The translations under genes and the position numbers were made by a program. Below are positions 27,467 to 36,372 of a DNA stretch of 64,000 nt, in pieces. This stretch comes from Cellulomonas sp. HZM. Lineage in GTDB: Bacteria; Actinomycetota; Actinomycetes; Actinomycetales; Cellulomonadaceae. The notes below the pieces were generated by a model that saw only the letters and a program-made list of their open reading frames with translations, did not search any database and was not told the DNA's origin. Positions within the stretch are counted from its first letter, which is position 1; each line of letters begins with the position of its first letter. Where the stretch lies: positions 22,983-86,982 of the forward strand of contig NZ_JEOE01000015.1 in the NCBI RefSeq assembly GCF_000708885.1, written 5' to 3'.

Positions 27467-29296
27467 ATGCACCACCCCCGCACCACCCGTCCCAGCGCTC
27501 GCCGAGCGCGTCACGTCGCCGTCGTGGCGGCCCTCGCGGTGATCGCGTTGCTCGCCTCGTTCGTCGGCGGGACACAGGTGGCAGGTGCTGCTTCTCCGGG
27601 TGCGAAGACCTACCTCCGCGACGTCACGGTGTCACCCAAGAAGCCGCGCGTCGTGAAGCTCACGTCGCTGCCGAAGAACGCGACGGCCGCGACGTTCGAC
27701 GTCACCGGTCGCTTCGCGTGGCGGTCGACCGCGATCTCGCTGTGCCCGGGCAAGAAGGTGCTCGCCGAGTGCGTCGACGAGCCCGCGATGAAGACTCCGG
27801 TGCAGAAGAAGCGCACCGTGCGCGTCACGGTGCCGCTCGTCGGCTCCGGCCGGGTGGTGACGGTCGGGACCTCGCGGGCCAGCGTCCGGGTGACGCTCCG
27901 GCTCGTCTCGTACTCCACCGACCTCAAGGACGGCCTGCCGGTCACCTACCTGCGCAGCGCCGTGGTCAAGCAGGGCGGCACGGTCACGGTGGATGCGTCG
28001 CGGATGCTCGCTGCCGCGTCGTCGGCGCGCTTCACGGTCAAGGCGAAGTTCGCCTGGCGGCCGACGAAGATCGTCGTGTGCGCCGGGACCCGGATCACCG
28101 AGGCGTGCGCCGCGCACCCGGTCCTCGTCACGCCGAAGCAGAAGGGCGCCTCCGCATCCGTCACGATCCCGATGGCGGGCAAGAAGGGGAAGGTCACGAT
28201 CAGGTCGTCGTCCGCGAGCGTCCGCGTCTGGCTCGTCCTGAAGAAGATGACCCTGGTGCGCACGGCTCCGGCGACGAGCGCGCCGAGCCCCTCCGCGTCC
28301 CCGACGGGCACCTCGACGACGACCGCGAAGCCGTCGCCGTCGGCGACGAGCACCACGTCGAGCCCGGCTCCGACCGCGACCGCGACGACCGACCCGCCGA
28401 AGCCGACGAGCACGCCGACCGCAACGGCCGCCCCCACGCCGACGTCCACCCCGACGTCCACCCCGACGGCGACCCAGACCCCGGTCGCTACGCCCACCCC
28501 CACCTCGTCGTCGGCTGCGCGTCCGGGGCCGTCGAACACGGGCGTGCCCGCGGGCACCAAGCTGACGGTCCGCGAGGGCGACTGGACCATCACGACGCCC
28601 AACACCGTGATCGACTCGATGGACGTGCGCGGCTTCGTCTCGATCAAGACGACGGGCGTGGTGATCAAGAACTCGATCATCCGCGGCCGTGACACCGCCT
28701 ACGACAAGGCGATGATCATGGTCGACCAGACCGTGCCGTCGTCGGTGAGCGTCGTGGACACGACGTTGGCGGCGTCGACGCCGTCGCCGCACATCCGTGG
28801 GGTGATCGGTGCGCGGTTCTCGTTGACGCGGGTGGATGCGTACGACGTGGTGGACCAGGTGCTGATCATCGGTGACGACGTGACGGTGCAGGACTCGTGG
28901 TTGCACGACAACGCGTATTTCGAGCAGGACCCGAACTACAACAACACGCCGTCGCACGATGACAACGTGCAGATCTCGATCGGGAAGAACCTGCGGTTCG
29001 TGAACAACACGATGACCGGGACGCACAACTCGGTGATGATGGTGACGCAGGACCGGGGCAAGGTGAGCGACCTGGTGTTCTCGGGGAACCACGTGGACGG
29101 TGGTGCGTGCTCGGTGAACCTCGCGGAGAAGGCCTACGGGCCGCTGTCCGGGCTCACGTTCACCGACAACGTCTTCGGCCGCAACACGACCCTGAACAAC
29201 TGCGCGATCATCTCGCCGCTGTCGACCACGGCGCTGCTCACCCTCGCACGCAACTACTACACGGATGGCGCCGCGGTCACCGTCCGGCGGGGGTGA
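27467..29296 (+). CDS. secreted right-handed beta-helix protein with two Trp/Cys repeat domains
   Basis: The 609-aa protein has a signal peptide (ALAVIALLASFVGG, cleaved near AGA-AS). Two copies of an approximately 95-residue domain follow (about 40-140 and 150-255), each with FAW(R)xT, two Cys about 11 apart and a Pro after the second Cys. I do not recognise this domain. A linker of about 85 residues rich in Thr, Pro and Ser comes next, then a C-terminal parallel beta-helix domain (about 355-609; NSIIRGRDTAYDKA, DNVQISIGKNL, GNHVDGGACSVNL), a fold often found in polysaccharide lyases or binding proteins. ATG 27467 has GGAG 6 nt upstream. No LPXTG anchor is present. Confidence 0.75.
   Translation: MHHPRTTRPSARRARHVAVVAALAVIALLASFVGGTQVAGAASPGAKTYLRDVTVSPKKPRVVKLTSLPKNATAATFDVTGRFAWRSTAISLCPGKKVLAECVDEPAMKTPVQKKRTVRVTVPLVGSGRVVTVGTSRASVRVTLRLVSYSTDLKDGLPVTYLRSAVVKQGGTVTVDASRMLAAASSARFTVKAKFAWRPTKIVVCAGTRITEACAAHPVLVTPKQKGASASVTIPMAGKKGKVTIRSSSASVRVWLVLKKMTLVRTAPATSAPSPSASPTGTSTTTAKPSPSATSTTSSPAPTATATTDPPKPTSTPTATAAPTPTSTPTSTPTATQTPVATPTPTSSSAARPGPSNTGVPAGTKLTVREGDWTITTPNTVIDSMDVRGFVSIKTTGVVIKNSIIRGRDTAYDKAMIMVDQTVPSSVSVVDTTLAASTPSPHIRGVIGARFSLTRVDAYDVVDQVLIIGDDVTVQDSWLHDNAYFEQDPNYNNTPSHDDNVQISIGKNLRFVNNTMTGTHNSVMMVTQDRGKVSDLVFSGNHVDGGACSVNLAEKAYGPLSGLTFTDNVFGRNTTLNNCAIISPLSTTALLTLARNYYTDGAAVTVRRG
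28756..29191 (+). repeat. 436-bp exact duplicate block, copy 1
   Basis: This segment is identical base for base to 30920-31355, in the beta-helix part of the next gene, at an offset of 2,164 bp. The genes differ clearly on both sides, apart from a shorter identical stretch around 28657-28710 and its counterpart. Codon choice inside includes TTG and TATTTC-type codons that are rarer in flanking sequence. Confidence 0.95.
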
Positions 29297-29349
29297 AGAC
29301 ACCCGTTCGGGTGATCGAAGACGTTCGGCAGGCGTCCATATGGTGGACA

Positions 29350-29386
29350 TTCACCCTTGTGGCGTTCATTTGTGATGCAGGTCACA
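29350..29386 (+). promoter_or_regulatory. TTCACCC motif and CRP-type palindrome upstream of the second beta-helix gene
   Basis: TTCACCC (29350-29356, preceded by GGACA) is followed by TGTGATGCAGGTCACA (29371-29386), a TGTGA-N6-TCACA site. The paralogous gene upstream has both motifs too, so the pair is probably co-regulated. The 295-bp gap 29297-29591 contains no gene. Confidence 0.6.
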
Positions 29387-29591
29387 CCCGTTCGGGCGAA
29401 CGGGGGCGCCGCTCCGATGCCGGATCGTGACCTTGCAGGCCAGCGTCGCATGGCCGCCCATGCCCGCCTCCGAGCCTCCGGGCGATGGACCGGGTGCGTC
29501 CGGTTCGGGTGGTCGACGGAGGTTGCTGGGCACTCGTCCGGTTCATCTACGCTCCCCGCAGTTCATGTCCCCCCTCGGAAGAGCGTCATCC

Positions 29592-31460
29592 ATGCCCAAC
29601 GCCCGCCACCGTGCCGAGCGCCCCGCGCAGCATCCGCCGAAGCGCGCCGCCGACCGTTCCCGGCAGCCCGGGACGCGCCCGCGCGCAGCGTCGCGGCGCA
29701 CCGCCGCCGCGTGGTTCGGCGCCGCGCTGCTCGCACTCGTGGGAGCGGTCGTCGTGCCCGCCGCCTCGTGGGGCTCGTCGCAGACCGTGCAGCTGCCCCG
29801 CACCTACCTGAGCGACGAGGTGCTGGCCCCCGGCGCGTCCCGCGTGGTCGAGCTGGGCGACCTGCCGGCCGACGCCACGGCGGTGACGTTCGAGATCACG
29901 GGCCGCTGGGCGTGGAAGTCGACGAAGCTGTCCGTCTGCTCGGGCTCGACGGTCACGGCGGCGTGCACGGCCGCGCCCGCTCTCGTGACACCGGTGCAGC
30001 AGCTCGGCCGGGCGTCGGTGACGGTGCCGCTCACGGGCGGCGCGCGCACGGTCGTCGTGCACAACTCCGCCGCGAGCGTGCGGGTGGGGCTCACGCTGAC
30101 GTCGTACTCGACGACGAAGTCCGCCTCGTATCTCTCGAACGTGGTGCTCGCCCCGGGCCAGAGCACGACGGTCGACCTCGGCCTCCCCGCGGGGACGGCC
30201 TCGGCCACGCTGACCGTCGCCGGCAGGTGGGCGTGGCGACCGACCCAGATCGCCGTGTGCCCGGGCTCGGCGGCGAGCGCCGCCTGCCTCGCGGCGCCCG
30301 CTCTGACCACGCCGACCCAGACGCTCGGGACGGCCACCGTGAAGGTCGACCTCGCGGGGTCGGGCGGCAAGGTGACGGTGCACAACTCGTCGGCGAGCGT
30401 CCGCGTGTGGCTCGACCTCGCGTCGTACGAGACGGCCTCGGCGTCGGCGACGACGAGCGCCCCGGCCTCCTCGACCGGCTCGTCGACCGCCACCGCGACG
30501 GCGAGGCCCACGTCGAGCGCGACGGCCACCGCGACCACCACGCAGAAGCCCACGGCGACCGCGACCCCGACCCCTACGGCCACGACGGCGACCCCGAAGC
30601 CGACCGCCACGGCGACCGCGACGGCGAAACCGACCGCCACGGCGAGCCCGTCGCAGGGCGCCTCTGCCGGCGGGTCGTCCGCACGTCCCGGTCCCTCCAA
30701 CACCGGCGTGCCTGCCGGCACCAAGCTCACCGTGCATGACGGTGACCTGACGATCACGAAGGACGGCACCGTCGTCGACGGGCTCGACGTCCGGGGGTTC
30801 GTGCAGGTGAACGCGACCGGCGTGGTGATCAAGAACTCGATCATCCGCGGCCGTGACACCGCCTACGACAAGGCGCTGGTCATGATGTCGACCACGGTGC
30901 CCGCGAGCGCCAAGATCCAGGACACGACGTTGGCGGCGTCGACGCCGTCGCCGCACATCCGTGGGGTGATCGGTGCGCGGTTCTCGTTGACGCGGGTGGA
31001 TGCGTACGACGTGGTGGACCAGGTGCTGATCATCGGTGACGACGTGACGGTGCAGGACTCGTGGTTGCACGACAACGCGTATTTCGAGCAGGACCCGAAC
31101 TACAACAACACGCCGTCGCACGATGACAACGTGCAGATCTCGATCGGGAAGAACCTGCGGTTCGTGAACAACACGATGACCGGGACGCACAACTCGGTGA
31201 TGATGGTGACGCAGGACCGGGGCAAGGTGAGCGACCTGGTGTTCTCGGGGAACCACGTGGACGGTGGTGCGTGCTCGGTGAACCTCGCGGAGAAGGCCTA
31301 CGGGCCGCTGTCCGGGCTCACGTTCACCGACAACGTCTTCGGCCGCAACACGACCGTGTCGAACTGCGCGATCATCGCGCCGAGCACGACGACCCCGCTG
31401 CTGACCCTCGCGGCCAACTTCTACACGGACGGGGTCCCGGTCACGGTCCACCGCGGCTGA
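29592..31460 (+). CDS. second secreted beta-helix protein, paralogue of the preceding gene
   Basis: The 622-aa product has a basic N-terminus and signal peptide (about residues 37-60). Two Trp/Cys domains follow (RWAWKSTKLSVCSG..CTAAP and RWAWRPTQIAVCPG..CLAAP), then a Thr/Ala/Pro linker and the same C-terminal beta-helix as its neighbour. The N-terminal domains have drifted a lot while most of the beta-helix is identical in DNA. ATG 29592 has a GGAAGAG site upstream. Both proteins may bind or cut the exported polysaccharide; no catalytic residues can be named. Confidence 0.75.
   Translation: MPNARHRAERPAQHPPKRAADRSRQPGTRPRAASRRTAAAWFGAALLALVGAVVVPAASWGSSQTVQLPRTYLSDEVLAPGASRVVELGDLPADATAVTFEITGRWAWKSTKLSVCSGSTVTAACTAAPALVTPVQQLGRASVTVPLTGGARTVVVHNSAASVRVGLTLTSYSTTKSASYLSNVVLAPGQSTTVDLGLPAGTASATLTVAGRWAWRPTQIAVCPGSAASAACLAAPALTTPTQTLGTATVKVDLAGSGGKVTVHNSSASVRVWLDLASYETASASATTSAPASSTGSSTATATARPTSSATATATTTQKPTATATPTPTATTATPKPTATATATAKPTATASPSQGASAGGSSARPGPSNTGVPAGTKLTVHDGDLTITKDGTVVDGLDVRGFVQVNATGVVIKNSIIRGRDTAYDKALVMMSTTVPASAKIQDTTLAASTPSPHIRGVIGARFSLTRVDAYDVVDQVLIIGDDVTVQDSWLHDNAYFEQDPNYNNTPSHDDNVQISIGKNLRFVNNTMTGTHNSVMMVTQDRGKVSDLVFSGNHVDGGACSVNLAEKAYGPLSGLTFTDNVFGRNTTVSNCAIIAPSTTTPLLTLAANFYTDGVPVTVHRG
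30920..31355 (+). repeat. 436-bp exact duplicate block, copy 2
   Basis: Identical to 28756-29191. The two copies are in direct orientation and in the same frame of adjacent paralogues, so they could recombine or convert each other. Confidence 0.95.
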
Positions 31461-31492
31461 GCGCCGCGGGCGCGGGCGGGTCGGTCGGGCCG

Positions 31493-32980
31493 TCAGACCC
31501 GGCTGCGGGCGATCCGCACGACCATCGCCACGTCGCGCACGTCGCGCCGCAACCACGGCACGAGCACGCAGCCGAGCCCGAGAAGGCCGACGAACATGCC
31601 CGTCTCGAGCCCGAGCTGCGCCCACGCGGACGAGACGCCGAGGGCGTCGGCGGCCCACCAGGCGGCGGCGCCGCACACCGCGAACGCCCCGAGCGTGCGC
31701 CCGGCACCCGCGAGCAGGTCGTCGAGCCGGACCGCGGCGTGGCGCGAGAGCCACCACAGCGACAGCGGCCAGGACAGGGCCGGTGCGAGCGCGAAGCCCG
31801 CGGCGACGCCCGTCACGCCCCAGTGGCTCCCGCCGACGACGCAGACGATCGTGATGCACGTCGCCACCAGCTGGTACCGCAGCAGCGTCCCCGTCAGCCC
31901 GTACGCGAGGTAGACCCAGTAGCCGACGTAGGCGACGGTGTGGAACATCCCCGCGACCGCGAGCAGGCGCAGCAGCGGGACGGCCTGCGTCCACTGGTCG
32001 CCCAGGAGGATCGCGGTGAGCGGCGTGGCGGCCGTCGCGACGAGCGCCAGGCCCGCGACGAGCGAGTACGCGAGCGCGAGCTGTCCACGGCGCACGAACT
32101 CGGCGAAGCGCGGTGGGTCGTCGCGCAGGCGGCTGAGGATCGGGAGCGCGACGACCGTGGTGGGCGCGCGCAGCTGCGAGAGCGTGGACAGCAGAAGCTG
32201 GTAGGCGCGGTTGTACGTCCCCAGTGCGGTGGGCCCGAAGCGGACACCGATCGTGAGGGAGTCGACGTTGTTGCCGGCGTAGCCGACGAGCTGCGTCGCG
32301 AGCAGGTTCCACCCGAACGACAGCAGCCCGCGCATCGGCACCCCGCGGTGCGGCAGACCCGGGAACCAGCCGGCCGCGAGCGCGGCGCCGACGAGCAGCA
32401 CGACGCTCGTGGTGATCTGCTGCGCGACGAGTGCCCAGTAGCCGGCGCCGGCCAGCGCGAGCGCGATCGCGACGACCAGGGCGACGCACGAGCCGCTGAC
32501 GTCGACGACGGCCAGGCGGGCGAACCGCATCCGGCGCGTGAGGTCCGCGCGGTACTGCGTCGCCATACCGTTGAGGAGGAAGGTGAGCGCGAGCACGGGG
32601 ACGATGGCCCGTAGGCGCGGCTCGTGGTAGATCGCCGCGATCGGGACCGCGAGGGCCGCGACGACGCACGTGAGCAGCAGGCCGATGGCCGTGTTCAGCC
32701 ACAGGAGGTTGGTGCGCTGCGCGAGGCTCAGCGACCGTGCCTGCACCGCTGCGGCGGACAGCCCGAAGTCGCGGAACAGCTCGCCGACCCCGGTGACCGC
32801 CGTGACCATCGCGACGAGGCCGTAGTCGGCCGGGGACAGCAGGCGCGCGAGGACCACGACGCCGCCGACCTGCAGCAGGATGCGCGAGCCCTGCCCCCAC
32901 AAGGTCACGAACGCACCGCGCGCCGCCCGGCGTCCCATCTGGCTGACGTCCGTGGACAGGTCTTCGACGTGCTCGCTCAC
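31493..32980 (-). CDS. Wzx-type polysaccharide flippase (MOP superfamily)
   Basis: The 495-aa membrane protein has about 12-14 helices. Its N-terminal GAFVTLWGQGSRILLQ and LLSPADYGLVAM pattern is typical of polysaccharide biosynthesis/lipopolysaccharide O-unit flippases in the MOP group. It should move undecaprenyl-linked repeat units across the membrane. It is the last gene of a leftward operon of three overlapping genes (4-bp overlap with the upstream transferase) and is convergent with the beta-helix gene. Only 32 bp separate the two stops. Confidence 0.88.
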   Translation of the reverse strand: MSEHVEDLSTDVSQMGRRAARGAFVTLWGQGSRILLQVGGVVVLARLLSPADYGLVAMVTAVTGVGELFRDFGLSAAAVQARSLSLAQRTNLLWLNTAIGLLLTCVVAALAVPIAAIYHEPRLRAIVPVLALTFLLNGMATQYRADLTRRMRFARLAVVDVSGSCVALVVAIALALAGAGYWALVAQQITTSVVLLVGAALAAGWFPGLPHRGVPMRGLLSFGWNLLATQLVGYAGNNVDSLTIGVRFGPTALGTYNRAYQLLLSTLSQLRAPTTVVALPILSRLRDDPPRFAEFVRRGQLALAYSLVAGLALVATAATPLTAILLGDQWTQAVPLLRLLAVAGMFHTVAYVGYWVYLAYGLTGTLLRYQLVATCITIVCVVGGSHWGVTGVAAGFALAPALSWPLSLWWLSRHAAVRLDDLLAGAGRTLGAFAVCGAAAWWAADALGVSSAWAQLGLETGMFVGLLGLGCVLVPWLRRDVRDVAMVVRIARSRV

Positions 32981-34119
32981 GCGCTCGCCCCCGAGATCGC
33001 GTCCAGCAGCTCGCGCACGCGGCGCTCGTACAGCTCGGTGCCGAACCGCTCGGCGGCGTCACGCAGCCCCTCGTCGGCGAGGCGTGTGCGCAGCACGTCG
33101 TCCCGGAGCACGCGATCGAGGGCGTCGGCGAGCGCCATGGCGTCGTCCGGGGCGACGAGCAGGCCGGTGCGGCCGTCGTCGACGACCTCCGCGAGCCCTT
33201 GGACGCGCGCCGCGACGACCGGTCGTCGTGCGAGCAGCCCCTCGACGGCAGTGTTGCCGAACGGTTCGGCGCGCGACGGGACGACGACGACGTCGCACGA
33301 CGCGAGCGCGTCCCAGGTGGGGTTGACGTACCCGTGGAGCGTCACGAGCCCAGCGAGGTCGGGCTCGTCCGCCCGAGCGCGCAGCTCGTCCTCGAACCAC
33401 TCGTAGCCCGGGAACGTGCTGCCGAGGACGTCGAGCCGGACGTCGAGCCCACGCGACGTGAGCAGGGCGATCGCCTCGAGCGCGAGGTCGGTGCCCTTGC
33501 GGGGTGAGAGGCGCCCGACGTAGGCCACCCGCCACGGGTCGCCGTCCTGGCGCGGGCTCGCGGTCGGCGGCACGGGCGGCCCGGGCACGCCGTTGTGCAG
33601 CACCGACGTCCTGGCCGACAGCCGTGGGAGGGCGCGCGTGAGGGTCGCGGCCGACGCGCGGCTGTTGGTGACGACGCGGCGCGCGAGCAGGAGCGGGAGC
33701 GCGAGGGCGGTGGCGACCGTGCGCGAGTCGTCGCCCTCGGCCTCGTGCACGTGGCACAGGGCGGGCGTCCGGGCGAGGCGTGCCGCGGCGAGCCACCAGG
33801 GGATCGTCACCGTGTTGACGTACATCGCGTCGGGTCGCTCACGGCGCAGCAGCCGGGCCGCCCCGACGATGCTGCGCGCCGCGCCGACGAGCAGCCCGAG
33901 CAGCGCCCGAGGGCGCAGCAGCGACTTGCGCAGCACGGGGAACGGCACGACGCGCACTCGCGCGCCGCACTCGCGCAGCAGCGGCACGAGCGGGCCGTCC
34001 GCGGGGAGCACCACGAGCACGTCCCACCCCCCGTCGCGTGCGGCGACGAGCGAGCGCAGGAGCTGCCGGTCCGAGCCGTACAGGTCCGGCGACGGGTGCG
34101 CGACGACGAGCCGTCTCAT
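32977..34119 (-). CDS. GT4-family glycosyltransferase
   Basis: The 380-aa GT-B enzyme has an N-terminal HPSPDLYGSDRQLLRSL motif, a donor-site region VAYVGRLSPRKGTDLALEAI, and the E-x7-E-like PSRAEPFGNTAVEGLLARRPVVA. It should transfer a nucleotide-activated sugar to the growing lipid-linked unit on the cytoplasmic face. The start overlaps the upstream GT2 stop, and its stop overlaps the flippase start, so the three proteins are coupled. Confidence 0.9.
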   Translation of the reverse strand: MRRLVVAHPSPDLYGSDRQLLRSLVAARDGGWDVLVVLPADGPLVPLLRECGARVRVVPFPVLRKSLLRPRALLGLLVGAARSIVGAARLLRRERPDAMYVNTVTIPWWLAAARLARTPALCHVHEAEGDDSRTVATALALPLLLARRVVTNSRASAATLTRALPRLSARTSVLHNGVPGPPVPPTASPRQDGDPWRVAYVGRLSPRKGTDLALEAIALLTSRGLDVRLDVLGSTFPGYEWFEDELRARADEPDLAGLVTLHGYVNPTWDALASCDVVVVPSRAEPFGNTAVEGLLARRPVVAARVQGLAEVVDDGRTGLLVAPDDAMALADALDRVLRDDVLRTRLADEGLRDAAERFGTELYERRVRELLDAISGASA

Positions 34120-35045
34120 CCGATGCCACCCTGGCGACCCGCATGGCGTGCGACGAACCACGCGCCCTCGGCGGTCCCTCGTGCGGCGGCCAGCCACGGT
34201 CCGGGGGAACGCAGCTGGCGACGACCGCCCCGCAGGAGCACCTCCCAAGCGAACCGTGGCGAGCCGAGCAGCCAGCGGCGTCGGCCGGCGCGGTCCAGAT
34301 GGCGTGCGGCGAACACGAGGCGGCTGCGGCAGTTGTGCCGGTAGTACACGTCGGACTTGCGCCTGGTGCCTGCATGCTTCTGAGTCCCGCCCACGTCGTG
34401 CACGGCCCGCAGGTCGTCGCGCACGCGCAGGCCCCCGCCCGCCTCGACCAGTCGCACGGACAGGTCGACGTCCTCCCAGTACAGGAAGAACGCAGGATCG
34501 AAGCCTCCGACGAGCTCCCACGTCCGCACGGACGCGGCGAGGCACGCGCCCGTGAGCCACCGCGTCTGCGCCGGCTCGGCGCGGCCTGTGCGCCCGCGCT
34601 CCAGGTCGAGGCCGCCCCCGCGGAACCACGTGCTGCCGTCGGGTCGCTCGATCTGCGGCCCGACGAGGAGCCCGTGCGTCGTGCGCGCGTCGGCGACGAG
34701 CGCCGCGGCGTCGGCGGCCGAGATCGTGAGGTCCGGGTTCACGACGAGCACCGCGTCGCAGCCGAGCGCGGTGGCGCGGCGGACCCCGCGGTCGACGCCG
34801 GCGCCGAAGCCGTCGTTGGGGCCGGCCACCAGATCCCACCCGTGCTCGCGCGCCAGGTCGTGCGCGGCGCGGCGCGAGTCGTCCGACGGCGAGTTGTCGA
34901 CGACGACGACGCGCCAGCCAGTCTCACATGCCAGCGGTGCGAGGTAACGCGCGAGGAGTTCGTGCGAGCCGTGGTTGACGACGACGAGCGCCGCGCCGGG
35001 CTCGCCGCCGCGTGCGGTCGCCTCCTCGGACACGGCCTCGGGCAC
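34116..35045 (-). CDS. GT2-family glycosyltransferase (rhamnosyltransferase-like)
   Basis: The 309-aa GT-A enzyme shows VVVDNSPSDDSRR, NDGFGAGVDRGV, the DxD-like VVNPDL, and the C-terminal GGFDPAFFLYWEDVDLSVRL with the catalytic ED pair. The pattern is common in WbbL-like rhamnosyltransferases. It starts at GTG 35043-35045, with GAGGAGG about 9 nt upstream, and is the first gene of the leftward operon. It is divergent from the next glycosyltransferase, whose -10 box and GGGTGAA motif are in the 176-bp gap. Confidence 0.88.
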   Translation of the reverse strand: MPEAVSEEATARGGEPGAALVVVNHGSHELLARYLAPLACETGWRVVVVDNSPSDDSRRAAHDLAREHGWDLVAGPNDGFGAGVDRGVRRATALGCDAVLVVNPDLTISAADAAALVADARTTHGLLVGPQIERPDGSTWFRGGGLDLERGRTGRAEPAQTRWLTGACLAASVRTWELVGGFDPAFFLYWEDVDLSVRLVEAGGGLRVRDDLRAVHDVGGTQKHAGTRRKSDVYYRHNCRSRLVFAARHLDRAGRRRWLLGSPRFAWEVLLRGGRRQLRSPGPWLAAARGTAEGAWFVARHAGRQGGIG

Positions 35046-35165
35046 GGTGCTGGTCCTCCTCGGGGAGTCGGGCCCACGGCACGGCCGGGGCTGCGGGGTC
35101 CCGGACGTCGTCGACGGGACCTCCCGACGGTAGCGGCGTCGACCTCGTCCGTGGCCTCGCAGGAC

Positions 35166-35183
35166 GGGTGAATCGGTACGATC
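35166..35183 (+). promoter_or_regulatory. GGGTGAA motif and -10 box in the divergent glycosyltransferase gap
   Basis: GGGTGAA (35166-35172) runs into ATCGG and is followed by TACGAT (35178-35183), a TANNNT -10 box for the rightward gene at 35222. Confidence 0.45.
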
Positions 35184-35221
35184 TGCGCATTCGCATCCCC
35201 GACGTGCAGAGACGAGGCACC

Positions 35222-36256
35222 GTGCCGGCAGACCCGAGCGATGATGCGCCCCTGCGCGTGCTCGAGTCGTTCGGCGAGCCGCGGCCGACGACCAACCCGT
35301 ACCTCGTGCTCCTGCTGCGCAGCCTGCGCAGGCTCGCGCACGTCGACACGTTCACCTGGCGACGCGCGCTGACCGGGCGCTACGACGTCCTGCACCTGCA
35401 CTGGCCCGAGGCGGTCCTCGCGAAGTCGACGCCGCTGCGTCGCGCCGCGGCGTGCGCGGCGCTCGCCTTCGTCCTGGCGCGGTGCCGGGTGACCCGCACC
35501 GCGATCGTGCGCACGGCACACAACGTGGCGCCGCACGAGCGCCAGCCGTGGGCGGTCCGGGCGGTGCTGCGGGCGTGCGACCGGCGCACGACCGCGTGGG
35601 TGCGGCTCAACGACGAGACCGAGACCCCGGCGGGGGCGCTCGTCGCGACGATCCCGCACGGCGACTACGACGACTGGTACGCGGAGCACGCCCTCCCCGA
35701 CGTCGTGACCGGTCGCGTGGTCGCCGCGGGGCTCGTCCGCCCGTACAAGGCGGTGCCCGCGCTCGTCGAGGCGTTCCGAGGCGTGCGCACATCGGGCGCG
35801 ACGCTCGAGGTCGCGGGCCGGCCGTCGTCGGACGCGGTCGAGGGCGAGGTGCGCGCGGCCGCGGGCGACGACCCCAGGATCGTGCTCGAGCTGCGACACC
35901 TCGACGACGCCGAGCTGGTCGCCGCCGTCGGGCGCTCCCAGGTGGTCGCGCTGACGTACCCCGAGCTGCACAACTCCGGCGCGATGCTGCTCGCGCTGAC
36001 GCTCGGCCGCCCCGTGCTGGTCCCCGCGAACGCGGTCACCGACGCCGCAGCGGACGAGATCGGTGTGGACTGGGTGCTGCGCTACGACGGCCCCCTCACG
36101 CCGCGGACGCTCGAGGACGCTCTCGCCCGCAGTGCCGGGTCGCGCGGCGCCGGGCCGGACCTGTCTCGGCGCGCCTGGCCGGTGGTCGCTCGAGCGCACG
36201 TCGAGCTCATGCGCGCGGCCCGGGCACGCGTGCGCGGCGACGAGCGGCCGCGGTAG
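35222..36256 (+). CDS. glycosyltransferase, GT-B fold, GumK/GT4-like
   Basis: The 344-aa product starts LRVLESFGEPRPTTNPYLVLL, then DVLHLHWPEAVL and TAHNVAPHE. The second half has VAAGLVRPYKAVPALVEAF and an ELHNSGAMLLALTLGRPVL segment. This fits a beta-glycosyltransferase of the kind that adds mannose or glucuronate in exopolysaccharide pathways, but substrate assignment is not possible. GTG 35222 is chosen because GAGG lies just upstream and the downstream frame matches the family start. Confidence 0.8.
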   Translation: MPADPSDDAPLRVLESFGEPRPTTNPYLVLLLRSLRRLAHVDTFTWRRALTGRYDVLHLHWPEAVLAKSTPLRRAAACAALAFVLARCRVTRTAIVRTAHNVAPHERQPWAVRAVLRACDRRTTAWVRLNDETETPAGALVATIPHGDYDDWYAEHALPDVVTGRVVAAGLVRPYKAVPALVEAFRGVRTSGATLEVAGRPSSDAVEGEVRAAAGDDPRIVLELRHLDDAELVAAVGRSQVVALTYPELHNSGAMLLALTLGRPVLVPANAVTDAAADEIGVDWVLRYDGPLTPRTLEDALARSAGSRGAGPDLSRRAWPVVARAHVELMRAARARVRGDERPR

Positions 36257-36372
36257 CCGACCGGGCCGAGTTGGCCGGCGCTGCGTCGATCGGGTGGAAC
36301 GGCGGGTGAATCCGACATCTCGGGCGCTCGCGGTGATGACGCGCGTCGGCCCGGTGCTGCACACTCGACGCC

